Below are positions 35,641 through 48,639 of a stretch of DNA of 64,000 bases, in pieces. The DNA lies in NCBI GenBank assembly GCA_035771175.1, contig CM069595.1, positions 3,452,094 to 3,516,093 of the forward strand. Direction: 5' to 3'. The position numbers and the translations under genes were made by a program. Source of the DNA: Paratinospora sagittata. Taxonomy: Eukaryota > Streptophyta > Magnoliopsida > Ranunculales > Menispermaceae. A model generated the notes under the pieces. The model had not been told where the DNA came from, did no database searches, and was given only the letters and a program-made list of their open reading frames with translations. The stretch's first letter is position 1. The number at the start of each line of letters is the position of its first letter.

Positions 35641-38600
35641 TATTAATGGTTATCTATTGCGTAATATTGTGTACAAATCACCTGAAATTTAGTTCAATTA
35701 ACACTAATTAATTACCTCCCTGGCCCAGCTTTTGCTTGGTGAAGTTGATTTGCAAATATTAATCCATGTCAGAAAATAAGAGATGGGTTTGCTTTAAATT
35801 TGCTCAATATTCTTTTTCGTGGTCCTCGTGCTTTTTCCTAAAAATATTCTGGTCGTCGTCAATTTATAATATAAGAAGTTAGGTGAGAGGTTATGTTATA
35901 GATTTATATTTTTGATTAAATGAGAGACTAAGTCCTTATTAATTTGTATCTTTAAGGTGTTAAGGTGTTAACTAATAATATATACTTACACGAGCAAGAA
36001 TATATTAAAGTCACGGCCAAAATACTATTAATGCTTACTTTATGAAAATAGGAAAAAACTATTGATGAAATGTTAAGTTTAATCATAGCATTAATTATTG
36101 ACGAAAGTGATGTGAAAATCAAGGCCATAAGTAATTTCTTAATAATACGAATTAATTGTTTATAATGTGGATTGAAATTTGAGCAAAAGCTTATATATAT
36201 ATATATATTATAAGATATTGATTGAAAAAGGTAGGAAAGTGATTGACAACTTCCTTGTTTTGAATATTTCTATTCTAAAAGTAACGTGTGGGTCATTTAT
36301 CAAATAAGATATGGAGAGGAAATCCATGGCTTTAGTTCCAGAGGCCTTATCCGGTTTTTATTGCTAGCGAACAGCCTTTAACATTCAGGATAATGCATGT
36401 TCAGATCTAGATGTGGCACGGCGCAGTACAGTTGTATCTTTAGTCTTTAATTAAAAAAAAAAAAGATTTTTTGATTTGATTTTTTAACTTCTTATAAGCT
36501 AATTGAATTGATATCAGCTGGGTGCAATAATGGGTGTGGGTAATTAAGCTTTTGCAAGACTTGAAGAGATCAAAATGTAATGTAGCCAAGGTAGAAAGAA
36601 AATTAAGAAAAGTAAAAGGTCTTAGGTACTTTTTTTTTTTATAAGAGATAAAAGCTATAGATAAGGATGATTTAGAACAAATGTTAGGATAAGGAGATAG
36701 AGAAAGATAATTAAAAATTAGAAAATGTTAATTTAATTAAAAAAATGTAACTACGTACTACATATCTAATTACATTTTTACATTTATTAGATTATTTATT
36801 ATAAATATTGAGATGTTTAAAACATACATATTCATTGTGTAGTTGTACTTCGTAGTTATATTTATTTAGATTAATATTTTTTTAAAATTAAGATATGATT
36901 CAAGACTCGGGATAGAATGGTAAACAAAAGACGGGAATGCAACCACGCAACTTCATAAATGTATGAATTAATGATCATGTTATTAAGTGCTTTTTTTTTT
37001 TTTTGAGAGAGAGAGATATTAAGTGCTTTTGTTGAGAAGGGTATACTATCTATACATTGTTAAGAAAAAGAAACGTCAATTAATGGTGCCCTGATTTATA
37101 ATTTGAAAAATACTTTAAAAATTCATGACAAGAAAAGTAGAATATCAATTTTTAATTAGTTTTAAGTAATGTTATATGTACGCTGAGTACAATGCTATTT
37201 TTTGACGTTGACACTGAGTCTTTTTTAAATATTTTAGGGATGAGCTTGATTTTGGAGATGCTGCACAATATACACATATCTCATAACATCCAAAGAAGTT
37301 AGATATCATCTCACATACATAAAACATTTTTTTTATTACTATTAGGCAATAAAGAGATGTTGGTATATATCTAAATTGTCCAAAACACCTCTTTGGAAGA
37401 AAGTAATACATAAGAGAGACTTTTTCTCTAAAGGGCTAATTTGGTACAACTTTTGTAAAAGTGTTTTCTGAGAAAGAAAAATACTTTTGTGACTCATATT
37501 TTGTAATGTTGATCTACACTCAACCACTTGTATTTGTCAAATTTTCTTGAATTACACTTATATATGACATGTATACTTGAGTGTGAATGAGAGTATAGAA
37601 GGATTGTTAGTAAATTGGTCTTAGCCTAACTTTTTCAAAAAGCCAATAACTGTTTTACCGCCACAAAGCAATTGGTATAAAAGTAGATGTTATTAAACCC
37701 CTCCAAAACGTTGATGTTACTAAGCCCCTCCAAAAATTGCTTTTGAACTCTAAATACAGTTTAAAAGAGTACCTACAAGTCGATTAGCACTCAAAGTACA
37801 CATCAACATAAATGAAGGTTGTAGGTCATGTTAATTAAGAGAAAGTTGTTTTAATTCATGTTATAAATGATCTAGATAGTGTCATATTAATTAGACAATG
37901 TCACTTTTAAGTTCTTAATTTTAAAGATATACTGACCAACATGCTTTTTAAATATATGTTATGTTCCTTTTAGAATTACAATTTTTAAAACACATTTTCT
38001 TCATTTTATATATTTAGCATGTTGTTGGCATGTACTATTATTACTATTACACTGCACATATATGCTTAATTACTAGTACTATATAAATATGAAATAGCCA
38101 AAATAAGAGTATTTAGACTTTTCTCTCTCTCTCATTCAACCTGGAAGGAAGAGAATATATAAAAGGATTGATAAGATCATGTATTCATTTGATTAAAGAT
38201 AAAAAGGGCAAAAAGAAGAGCAAGTCATGATCATTAACTAATAGTATAGAATAATATATAATTTTTTTGTTATAAACTGAATCAGAATAATTAAAGAGTA
38301 CTCAAACAAAAATACTAAATTTCATTCTCTATTTTTTATCATTTCTCTAATATTTTTACAACTTATTTCTTCGTCTTTTCTCCATTCTTCTTTCTTTTCT
38401 TATTTTCTCTACACCATTTTATATAATTTCTCTTCATGATCTCTTTCATATTTATAAGGAGAGATTTACATCAAAAGATCACAAACTCACATTATGGATA
38501 ATTATATTATCACATAGATAAGTAACTATACTCTTACATAATTCATATGAGATACGTATACGTATGTATTTATATAACTCGGATACATATACTATTTGAA

Positions 38601-38813
38601 TATATATACTATTTAGATATATATATATTACTTGAATATCATACTGTTTGAGATATGTGTATTGTACGTATAATTACTATTTGAATATTTAACATATTTA
38701 CAACACTTTTAATATTATTATGCATTAAGGTATAACTATTGGGAAAACAAGACAAGGTTCTCATAACTAATCCAAAATAATTAAGATAAGACTTTAATGG
38801 ATCAACATAAATT

Positions 38814-38817
<4 letters not shown>

Positions 38818-38850
<33 letters not shown>
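38818..38850. repeat. (TA)n microsatellite
   Basis: A pure TA dinucleotide tract of about 16 units. Confidence 0.9.
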
Positions 38851-38851
<1 letters not shown>

Positions 38852-39864
38852 CATCAGGGCTTGCTGGCACATTAATTAGGAAACACATACGCCAATTAAG
38901 GGTAAAATTGGACCACCATGGGAACATACCATTCCGTGGCAAACTGCAACTTAGCTTTAATTTATATTTGTTAAAGTTGCAGGTGCCTAAGCGAAGCAGC
39001 AACTATTAAACAAGTTGTGGGGGGGAGGATCTAAACAATTTATGTTTTTAAATTAGAGATTCAAACCCAACGCACTTCTCCTTCTCCACCTAAGCTCCTC
39101 ACACAGAAACAATGCTATTTTGTAGCTCTCTTTCTTTCTATATGTAAAGTGAAGTTTGGAATATCTTATATGAGATAAGAAACACTTGGCTCAGCATTTT
39201 AGAGATATATATATATATATATGTATGATTATAAATATATAAATATATATAGGTAATGTTAAAGAGATTAAAAATACTACATCAATTATTACAAATTACT
39301 GTCACATCAGCTTTTAATTTTAATAAATTGAAAACATACATTTTTCAACCAAATTATAAATTTGATGTGAATACTTGACACATAAGATTTGTAACAATTT
39401 ATGTAAAAATTTTAATCTCCTTAATATTTTTTTTGGTTTATAACCTTTCGACAGACTATTTCAAAATTGAAAATGGCTAAGTTGTTGGGGCTCGTCTCTA
39501 AAGTTAACGAATAAGCGTGAATACGAATTTAAACTCAACCATTTTGCACTATTAGCATATTCGGTTCAATTGTAACTGTGGAAGCTGGGTTTTTACTGGC
39601 TTTAATATTGGTGGAAGGCATTAGTGCGTCAAAGCATTAAAACCATTAATTCAAGGGTCGCCAAGTGGCAAAAAGAGGGACCATTACACACACATATATA
39701 TAATTGTGTGCTTTTTAGTATTGGAGGTACTTGTCCCGCTAAGTCCACTAATTATTATAAAATTCAGCTACTAGTGCAAGTACTACGACGCGCTGGTGGC
39801 AGCTTGAGAAACCTCCATTATTGTATTGGGCATGATCAATATACACAGCGTGTGTGTTGAGAGG

Positions 39865-41330
39865 ACGGAAAACCAGAAATTTATTACTTGCAAATGAATC
39901 TTCAAGAGAAAGGAAGGTGTCTCCAAGAAATAACAGTTAGATACAAGGCAAGGTTGATAGCTAGAGGATATACTCAAAGGGAAGACAAACTATAATAAAG
40001 TCTTTTCACTTGTAGTCAAGCACACCTCCATAAGAATCCTAATGGCCTTAGTGTCCAAGCTTGATTGGGAATTGGAGCAGCTTGATGTTAAAACAACTTT
40101 TTTACATAAAGAATTAGAAGAAAAAAATACTCATGGCACAATTAGAAGGGTTCAAAGTTCCTGAAAAAGAACATATGGTTTGTCTTTTGAAAAAATCTTT
40201 GTATGGACTCAAACAGTCCGCAAGACAGTGGTATAAAAGATTTGATACATTTATACTTAAAGTTGGTTTTAAGAGGAGCAACTATGATGGTTGTTTCTAC
40301 TTTAAGGATTTGGGGATAGATCTGAAAATGTTCTTACTAATCTATGTGGATGATATGTTATTGGCATGTAGAGATATGAAGGAAATTCAGAAGATGAAAG
40401 ACCTCCCAAAATCTGAATTTGATATGAAGGATCTTGGCTTAGCTAGGAAGATCCTTGGGATGGAAATATTAAGGAACAGGAAGAAGGGTTATCTACTTCT
40501 GTCACAAAAGAGTTACCTAGAAAAGGTAATACCAAGGTTCTCCATGAGAGATGCAAAAGCAGTAAGTGTTCCTTTGGCTACCCACTTTAGATTGTCAGCA
40601 ACACAATGTCCAAGCAACAATAAGCAGAAGAAGGATATGGAAATGCCATAGGATCACTCATGTATGTCATAGTGTGTACAAGACCAGACTTAGCTCAAGC
40701 TGTGAGTGTTCTCAGCAGGTTTATAGCAAACCCAGGAAGAGAACACTGGAATGGAGTTGAGTGGCTTCTTAGATATGTTAAAGGATCACTTGAAATGGGA
40801 CTGAATTTTGGTTTAAATGTTGGTAATGTTGAATTAACATGTTTTGTAGATTCAAATTTTGTAGGAGATTTAGACAAGAGAAGATCAACCACAAGCTATG
40901 TCTTTACATTGTGTGAAGGTCCTATCAGCTGAAAATCTTACTTGCAAGCCATTGTAGCCTTGTCAACCACTGAGGTAGAGTATATTGCTGTTACAGAAGC
41001 TATGAAGGAAGCTTTATGGTTAAAGGGTCTACTCAAAGAGTTAGAGATGTTGCAAGGAGATGTTGTACTTTCCTGTGATAACCAAGGAGCAATCCAATTA
41101 TGCAAGAATCTTGTATTCCATGAAAGGACCAAGCATGTGGATATATGATTTCATTTCATTAGGTAAGTGGTAAATTCTGGGTTGGTGAAGCTTGAGAAGG
41201 TACATACAAATGAAAACCCTGCGGACATGGCAACTAAATTGTTATCATTGACCAAGTTCAGACATTGTCTGAGCTTGTTACAAATGATACAATGATGATG
41301 ATGAACTATGGCAGTAATCACTTGTGTAAC
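39865..41330 (+). pseudogene. Copia reverse transcriptase and RNase H (disabled)
   Basis: Reading from 39865: CK-IFKRKEGV, RYKARLIARGYTQRE, VFSLVVKHTSIRILMALVS, LEQLDVKTTFLH, then KKSLYGLKQSARQWYKRFD and the catalytic LIYVDDMLLA (about 40338-40367), GSLMYVIVCTRPDLAQAV-type sequence, and RNase H landmarks [24 protein letters not shown] and ERTKHVDI. The YVDD box survives, but the frame is broken by stops where Trp or Arg is expected, by a frameshift in an A-run near 40122, and by TGA inside KHVDI-FHFIR. The polyprotein is therefore not expressible as one product. Confidence 0.88.
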
Positions 41331-41365
41331 AATCCTCTATTGGGTTTAGAACCAAGGTGGAGAAT

Positions 41366-41772
41366 TGTGAAGCAGTATGGTTCAAAACTCAGGAAAGAGA
41401 GAAACTAAGAGTTAGTTAAATCTGATTATAAAGTAATAGCTGCAACAACTAATAAAAGACAACAGATTGTTATTAGAGTTGTATGGAAGTTAAAACAGAT
41501 TTGAGGTTCTTGGAGAAACTGTTGTTAGCTGATATATATAAGAGAGTTCTGTAACAGGTTAAGAAATAGTTTTGATTACCATTCTAGTTAGTTATTAACT
41601 CCAATAACATATTTATTGTAACTCTCTAAATTTTCATCTCTTTCATAATGGATTGACAACAAGCGTTGCCCAAGGATGTAGGTTTCACAAATTGTGAAAT
41701 TGAACCTTGTAAACTTGTGCGTGTTTGGATTATTTCTTTTCTTTCTTGTTTCCATTGCATTTTGCTCATTGT
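41366..41772 (+). mobile_element. Copia 3' LTR, 3'-truncated
   Basis: It begins TGTGAAGCAGTATGG just after the purine-rich tract AAGGTGGAGAA (likely polypurine tract) and can be followed, with substitutions, along the minus-strand LTR at 44475-44904. It stops at TGCTCATT, missing the final CAATTTCAACA, and joins directly to linker sequence of the same element. Confidence 0.75.
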
Positions 41773-42335
41773 AAAAAGGAAAGCTTGTTACATATAACAA
41801 GTATTTTGAGTTTGAGGTGGAGCCGCAGAGTGAAACAACTCATGATCATCAACATGATGATGGTACATCATCAGAAATGCTAGATAATGAACCAATTTAG
41901 CAAGATAAACCACACTCTCATGAAAGTGTAGAATCTAGGGAGTTTGGTTTCTTTGAAGTGACTCAAACTCCTCTGTCATGGCAACAAGCCATTTTTTTAG
42001 AATCTTTGCTATGTATGGCATATGTATATGTCATTGGCTTACTTTCTTCATAGTCTAGAGCTGCCATTAGAGCATAAGCAATCAGGTCTGCATAGCCAAA
42101 TCTATCAGGTGGCCTGGTATTTCTTCTCACTCTATCTCTTGTCAACTGATACTGATTTTTAGATTCTACACTTTCATGAGAGTGTGGTTGATCTTGCTGA
42201 ACTGGTTCATTCTCTGGAATTTCTAATGATGTATACCATCATCATGTTGATGATCATGAGTTGTTCCACTCTGAGGCTCCACCTCAAACTCAAAATACTT
42301 GTTATCTGTAACAAGCTTTCCTTTTTCATTCTTAC
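41773..42335. repeat. Inverted repeat of the copia integrase-RT linker
   Basis: GGAAAGCTTGTTACATATAA... at about 41773-41937 is repeated in inverted orientation at about 42165-42335, with several substitutions and a small deletion. The arms of about 165 bp flank a spacer of about 225 bp encoding the minus-strand segment RPPDRFGYADLIAYALMAA. This duplication marks the inversion junction. Confidence 0.75.
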
Positions 42336-44460
42336 TAACCTTACTAGCATGTCCTGCATTATTAGCCATAGAAGAACACATTTCATGTTCATTAATAGTA
42401 GCATTACAGCTTATGATCATCTTAACCCCTGGAGAGTCATTAATCCACAATTTGTATCCTTTTTACAGTTCCAGGTTCTAGCTTTCCCTCACTTTGATGA
42501 GCAAAAGCTATATATCCAAAAACTCTAAGTTGTTTATAGCTAGATGGTCTTCCACTCCACATTTCCTCAGGTGTTTTTAAACCTATGGCACTAGAGATAA
42601 TCCTATTTATCAAATAGCAAGCTGTTTTGACAGCTTCACCCCAAAAGAATTTGGACAAACCTGATCCATACAACATGCACCTAACTCTATCAAGAAGTGT
42701 CCTATTCATTATTTCAGCTAGGCCATTTTGTTGGGGGGTTTTCCAAACAGTTCTTACACAGGGAATCAAATTCTTCATTAATGAATTCTAGGCCATTATC
42801 AATTCTAAGGGCCTTCAACTTCTTACTTATTTGGTTTCAACTAAAGCTTTCCATTCCTTAAATTTTCCAATGGTGTCATCTTTAGTTTTCAGCAAATAAA
42901 CCCAAACTTTTCTAGAGTAATCATCTATTAAAGACAAGAAGTACCTATTACCTCCATGTGATGGCACCTTAGTCGGCCCCCAAAGGTTTGAATAGACATA
43001 ATCAAGAACACTCTCTGTTCTATGTACAACAGCCTTGAATGCAAGCCTATGTTGCTTCCTTAGGATGCAAGACTCACAAAACTCAAGCTTACTTACACCG
43101 TCTCCACCTAGCAGCCCCTGTTTTTGCAATTCTTGTAGGCCTTTATCACTCAAGTGTCCTAATCTTTAGTGCCAAATTTTTGTTTTATCAAAGTATGATC
43201 CGATTACTGCTTTTGAGGATTCAATCTCTGTGTTGCCAAGAAGAATATAGAGGTCATTCCTCTTTTCTCCCTTCATCACAACCAAGGTTCCTTTGGAAAT
43301 TCTCAACTGTCCATCTCGAGACTTGAAGGAGTACCCTCCATCATCAAGTGTTCCAAGTGAGATTAAGTTCCTCTTCAAGTCAGGAATATGTCTAACCTCT
43401 TTTAGGATTCTTACTGATCCATCAAACATCTTGACAGCAATTGTATCAATTCTGGCAACCTTGCATGCCATGTTGTTTCCCATTAGCACCTTGCCACCAC
43501 AAACAACTTGATATGATCCAAACCAGTCTCTTTTTGGGCACATATGGTAAGTGCAGCCTGAGTCCAACATCCATTCTTCTGAAATGTTATTCATGGAGAT
43601 CGTGAAAACCTCCGCACTGTCATAGCCTTGATCTGCTACTGCTGCACTCTTTTGGGATGAATCTTTATCATTTCCTTAGCCTTGCCTATCAGGACATAAC
43701 CTACGAATGTGGCCCATCTTATTACAGTGAAAACATTTCGTGTTCTTGTAATCCTTTTCGAAGATCTAGATTTAGATCTTGAATGAGATTTTCCTTTTTC
43801 AGTTAACTCTTTTTTCTGAGGTCTTCCCCTCACATTCAAGTTCTCCCCATTGTTGATCTTTTCTTGACACTTTTCCTAATTCTTCATATCCAACATCTTT
43901 GAAATCAAGGCATTTTGCACATCATCTAAAGAAATTGTCTTCCTTCCATATTCCTTGAAATGTTTCAACGGCTTTGTCAATGAGTTTAACAAGATTATAG
44001 CCTTGTCTTCATCATCGATCTTGATATCCAGATTTTCAAGATCCAAGATCAACTTGTTAAAGTCATCCAAGTTGTCATCAATAGTTTTGCTTTCATCCAT
44101 CTTAAAGCCAAAGAACTGCTCCTTCAAGTATATACGGTTCGGAAGAGCCTTCTCCATGTACAATTCTTCAAGTTTTTTCCACAAACCAGCAACAGTTTTT
44201 TCATGAGAAACTTTCCTCAATATTTGATCTGTTAGGCTGAGAATTATTGCGTTGTATGCCTTCTTTGAGAACTTTTTTTTTTTTTTTTTTTTGTGGAGTG
44301 ATTGAGTCAAGTAGTTCATGCTCAAGAATTAGTGCTTTCTCTGATCCTTGTTAAATCAATATTGCTTCCATATTCATCTTCCATAGACCAAAATCATTCT
44401 TTCCATTGAATTTCTTGATCTCATATTTTGCAATCACCATTTTCTTGATCTTGACCGCAG
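41941..44460 (-). pseudogene. Copia gag-protease-integrase (disabled)
   Basis: In minus-strand order: a start region IAKYEIKKFNGKNDFGLWK, the UBN2/gag segment LTDQILRKVSHEKTVAGLWK and LDDFNKLILDLENL, a zinc-knuckle region, the protease EWMLDSGCTYHMCP (43594-43545), GAG-pre-integrase MSDKGLQELQKQGLLGG with CESC, and the integrase core WVYLLKTKDD, TPQQNGLAEIMNRTL and AVKTACYLINR. The first integrase Asp, normally in HSDLWGP, reads YSNLWGP. Stops and frameshifts separate the segments, and a long T-run (about 44276-44292) sits in the gag N-terminal region. The arrangement is characteristic of Tnt1/Tork-type copia. Confidence 0.88.
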
Positions 44461-44474
44461 GCTCTGATACCAGT

Positions 44475-44904
44475 TGTTGAAATTGAATGAGCAGAATGCA
44501 ATGGAAACAAGAAAGAAAAAAAAACAATCGAAACACACACAGGTTTACAAGGTTCAGTTTCACAATTTGTAAAACCTACATCCTTGGGCAACACTTGCTG
44601 TCAATCCACTATGAAAGAGATGAAGATTTATAGAGTTACAATAATTTTATTCTTGGAGAACTTTACAAGCTAATAACTAGCTAGAATGGTAATCAAAACT
44701 ATTTCTTAACCTCTTCTAGAACTCTCCTATATATATTAGCTAACAACAGTTTCTCTGAGAACTTTAAATCTGTTTTGACTTCCTAGCAACTCTAATAACA
44801 ACCTGCTGTCTTTTATTTGTTGTTGTTGCAGCTGTTACTTTATAACAGATTTAACTAACTCTTACTTTCTCTCTTTCCCGAGTTTTGAACCATACTGCTT
44901 CACA
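44475..44904 (-). mobile_element. Copia 5' LTR with adjacent tRNA-Met primer-binding site
   Basis: On the minus strand it runs from TGTGAAGCAGTATGG to TTTCAACA, 430 bp with TG...CA ends. It is followed at once by TGGTATCAGAGC (44461-44472), the standard copia primer-binding site complementary to initiator tRNA-Met. A TATA-like CTAATATATATAGG lies within. Confidence 0.85.
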
Positions 44905-45579
44905 TGTGTGTATATGTAACATATGGAATGAACCAATCATTAATTAATCATAGGAGATTATATTTATAATGTGCCAACAAATCAAGATAAGCACGGCTTG
45001 AAGAGTTAATTAGGTAACCCATTGCCCATATGGGCGTTTTTGGGCCATTGACTAAGTTTCTGATAAAAGGCCATGCATAAGAGATATCGAAAATATTTCA
45101 TTTGAATGTTAAATTTAATTTTCAATATAATCCAGTAGAATTTATTTGATGACTCTAATGTTAGTAATTTAAGCTTGATAGATGGTGTGTTTTTATAAAA
45201 AAAGAAGAAGATGAGAGTGTGTTACACGTGTAATTACACATTCATGTTCATTGGATGAGAGTGTATTACATATTTGAAGGTGTGTACATAATAAATGATT
45301 CAATGAATATACATGTACAATTATATTTGTAATTATATTTTTTATAGTTAGATTAATATTTTTCATTTAAAATAATTACTTGGTAACTAAATATTATAAC
45401 TTATTATACTGTTCAATTTGAAAGTAGAATGTTTGACAACAAATTTGAATAGCTTGTTATTTACTCGCAAACGTTGGTTAGCTCCAACAGTGTGCATTTG
45501 GACCCCTTCACTCGAAGTTGAGAGTCTGATTCCCTCCCCTTGCAAATAAGTGAGAGCTTACTCATCAGGGTATTGACTC

Positions 45580-45743
45580 GATGATCGGGAGGCGAAGGCG
45601 AGGTCAAGAAGGTCTTAAGTTCAAATTTTGGTTTAGCGAGTTTTTCTCCCTGAGTATTCGGACTAATGTGTGGTTGGTGCGTGTAGGTCCTAGTGGATTA
45701 GTTAGTTCCTAGGATTAGATACCACTGCTAAAAAAAAAAAAAG
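45580..45743 (+). mobile_element. Possible SINE with poly-A end
   Basis: A B-box-like AAGTTCAAATTTTGG near 45617 lies in a less AT-rich 160-bp unit that ends in a run of about 13 A at 45731-45743. The layout fits a tRNA-derived SINE. No family was recognised and no target duplication was fixed. Confidence 0.3.
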
Positions 45744-47344
45744 TGAGCTTTCCCTTAATAAAAGTGGGAGCGAGACCTTGGTAATTTGTTTGCATGATCC
45801 CCATCTGGGCCTTTTATGTCTCTCGCAGTTGTGCTAGCCTTCTTTGTCTTATTAAAGGGTCCCGACTTTTTCTAGCTCTATTGTCAGTATCTCCTAACTT
45901 TGTGTCACCACAAAAAAAAATACAAAAAAAAAACTTGTTATTTACTCTAGTTTTGCAAAGGAATCTCAGGTATTTTCGAAAAACAGAAATATTAGTGGGC
46001 TATTTATTGTCAAGTCAAGTGAGTAATTTACAGATGCTACCTCCAAGTTATGTAGGTTAGTAGCCCATGACCTTCCTGGTGTTGTGGTTGGCTTGACTCT
46101 CGAGCCAGCTCAAGCAACAAGTTCGATGGGCTTAACTGCCTGAACTCTAAAGCAAAAAGACCCCTAATACTGAACTTTATGCCCATGATATTGATTAGTG
46201 ATATGGATTTGGGTCCAATAGTTATTAATTCATCATCTAATTTGCAATATAATTATGTGGCCCATTTGATTTGTGATTCATATACATTTTAAAAAAAATT
46301 GTGAAGATTTTAGTAAGAAAACTACCTTTTCAAAAATCGTAAAAAATTGTTTTGTGAATTTACATTTTTTGATTGGATCTCTGGTTTGAATCACAAGCCA
46401 AATGTCGCTCAAAATAAAATTAGGTGCAATTCTCAAGATCCATTAGGTTATCTTAAGTTAGTATAGCTTATCCAAAAAATAAACAGATTAATCGTGATTT
46501 TGAAAAACTGTCAGGGCAGCTTTTTATAATAGCTTATGTGATTAGAATTTATCTACCAAAAATATCCTTATTATTACCTATTTTTTATCTGACTTTTTTT
46601 TAGGTTAGTGGGTAATATAATATTTTTAATTAAAAAATATTTTTTAAATTGACAAACAAATATTTTTTTGACACTAAAAACACTTTTGAAAAATAGTTAT
46701 CAAATGATTATCATCAAATTTTTTATAAGCAGTTTTACCATAAGCACTTTTGCAAAAAATAGAAGTCGTTCCAAACAAACCCGATTTCTATTTAATTTCT
46801 ACTTTCTACTTCAAGTGACTTATTTCATCATGATCAACTTTCTTTTAGTAAGTTCCTATTACTTTCATATAAAAAAAATTAAAAAAATGGCTGGATTTAC
46901 TATATTATTAGGCAACTAGATCCTAATAACCTAATGCAAATAGTTTCTCTCCTTCAAATCTCCTAGAAGTTGATGATCTAAACTAATAATTAGCATCTTT
47001 GGAGTTGACTTGAGTGATTTTTCTAGAGGAGTTTTAGTAAGGTTGAAGTTTTATCTTTGAAAGTCACCTCAACACTCAACAGCTCTAGCCTGATATGAAA
47101 AAGTGGTTCAACTAAATTTGACAAACAACACTGCTAGATGAAATAACAAAGAAAAATGTGAACTCTTTTGCACAATTACCTGACGGAATTAAGACCTTAA
47201 AATTGTTCAAAATCTTTTTTAATGATTAGCCTCCATATAAATAGTAAGCGTGTGTAATTTTGTAAATCAATAAATAATGAAGATTTCTTTCTTTTTTTTT
47301 CTATCTAAGTCATTTGTTTAATTCGTTTGATAAATTTAAAAACT

Positions 47345-47530
47345 AATGCTTTTATGACCCAAAAATTATACTCAAAACTATACCCATACTGATGTGGTGT
47401 GTATGATATTAATTGGAGAGAGTGTTTCCTTTTCCTTTTTTCTTTCTGGTAATGTGGTGTATTGCCACATCAACTTGGATATATATATATATATTAGATT
47501 GTTTTGACACTCCTCAAATTAAAAAGTTTT
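47345..47530. repeat. Palindromic repeat family, copy A
   Basis: The segment GACCCAAAAATTATACTCAA ... TGATGTGGTGTGTATGATAT is closely related to the segment at 48640-48830, and both contain partly self-complementary GATGTGG/CCACATC-type ends. This behaves like a fold-back MITE. Confidence 0.5.
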
Positions 47531-48639
47531 AGGCTATTTGATTTTGCACTTAACTTGATTGTCTGGTTCATTAATATACAGTACAAAAATAAAAATAAAT
47601 AATAAAATCAAGAGCCTATTTTAATCTTTTTACCTGTTTTTTCGTTTGCCTTTGCTTGATCAGTTTGAACATGATTCATATTTTAATCCTACCATATCAA
47701 CACGCCCAAATTTATAAAGTCCAAATGGAGTGGTCTTGGAATGATAATTAATTCTTCTGTCGACTCCATATCATGCATGCATGTGAGAACTTATCGTATA
47801 AGACAAATAATTAGAAAGGGTATAATATAAACTTTAGTTTAATATTCATTTCTAAACTTCCCACTTGGGATACTCTCTGAATATCATATATAAATTATAA
47901 TACTTAAAAAAAAAAATCATAAAGAAGAAAATTAAGTAATTCCCACTCCAATTTTAAGGGGTAAATTAAACCTTATTGTATATACTATTAATACCATCAT
48001 CACCAACTAAAGCATGGGCATGCACTTAGACATTTTCACTTAGATTAAGCAAATATCACAGAGGCACACATACAAGAAGACGTACTTATACATGTATAAA
48101 TGAGGGAAATTAAGGATCATATTATAAGACACATTAACTCTTTATTCTACTGCCAAAGTGGCAGAGATGACAAACGTGGAACAAGTACAAAGCCTTGCTA
48201 CATGCATGCAAATGGAGCATGCAATGCATGTAGGCATACAATGTTCGACAGGCAGATAGCTAGAATGAAGACCCATAAACATTAATTTCTCACTGATTCA
48301 GACATAATATATAATATATAATTTTAAGCTGTTGGAGAAGTAGCGGGTGCTTCTTCTACTGGAAGGTACTTGTCATTTAAGCCCTTAATGATCTTCTTTG
48401 CTCCTCCTATGAAATTATTAATGATCTCACCAGCAGGAAGAATGTCCTTCACCAGCCCTACTCCTTGCCCTGCATACATAACCATGTTCTCCAATTCTCC
48501 TGCAGTTGTTTGATTTGCCACTTGTCCGGCAAACCTCCTCATAACAGTTTCCTGATCATGCAAGTATAATTATTTAAGAGTACATGATCATTTGAGAAGA
48601 TAATTATTAATTTCAGTAATGCAACATTTAGTTTTAAAA

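Larger units (their letters stand above)
34451..39864. other. 5.4-kb AT-rich intergenic region
   Basis: No gene was recognised on either strand. It holds several AT microsatellites (for example 34980-35000, 36191-36207, 38818-38850, 39206-39222), a SINE-like unit near 35500-35640, and a decayed copy (about 37160-37400) of a palindromic element that also occurs near 49562. Confidence 0.6.
39865..44904. mobile_element. Rearranged Tnt1-like (Ty1/copia) retrotransposon with its 3' half inverted
   Basis: The left part reads on the plus strand: reverse transcriptase, RNase H, 3' LTR (39865 to about 41772). The right part reads on the minus strand: 5' LTR, primer-binding site, gag, protease, integrase (44904 to about 41941). 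The integrase side stops at ESLQRNQT and the RT side starts at about RTENQKFITCK. In related copia proteins these are only a few residues apart, so the two parts fit as one element whose 3' half has been flipped. A linker segment of about 165 bp occurs at the junction in both orientations. The LTRs are recognisably alike but differ at roughly one base in ten by eye. Two separate truncated insertions are the alternative. Confidence 0.7.
44905..48323. other. Intergenic, repeat-derived DNA
   Basis: No gene was recognised. It includes a possible SINE near 45580-45740 ending in an A-run, MITE-like fragments near 46620-46790 with an ACAAACCC-type end, and a palindromic repeat at about 47345-47530 that recurs at 48640-48830. 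Confidence 0.5.

Noticed and set aside
42184..42528. Plus-strand open frame of 114 codons inside the copia element
   Set aside because: Antisense shadow of the minus-strand integrase region; the minus frame contains recognisable copia residues.
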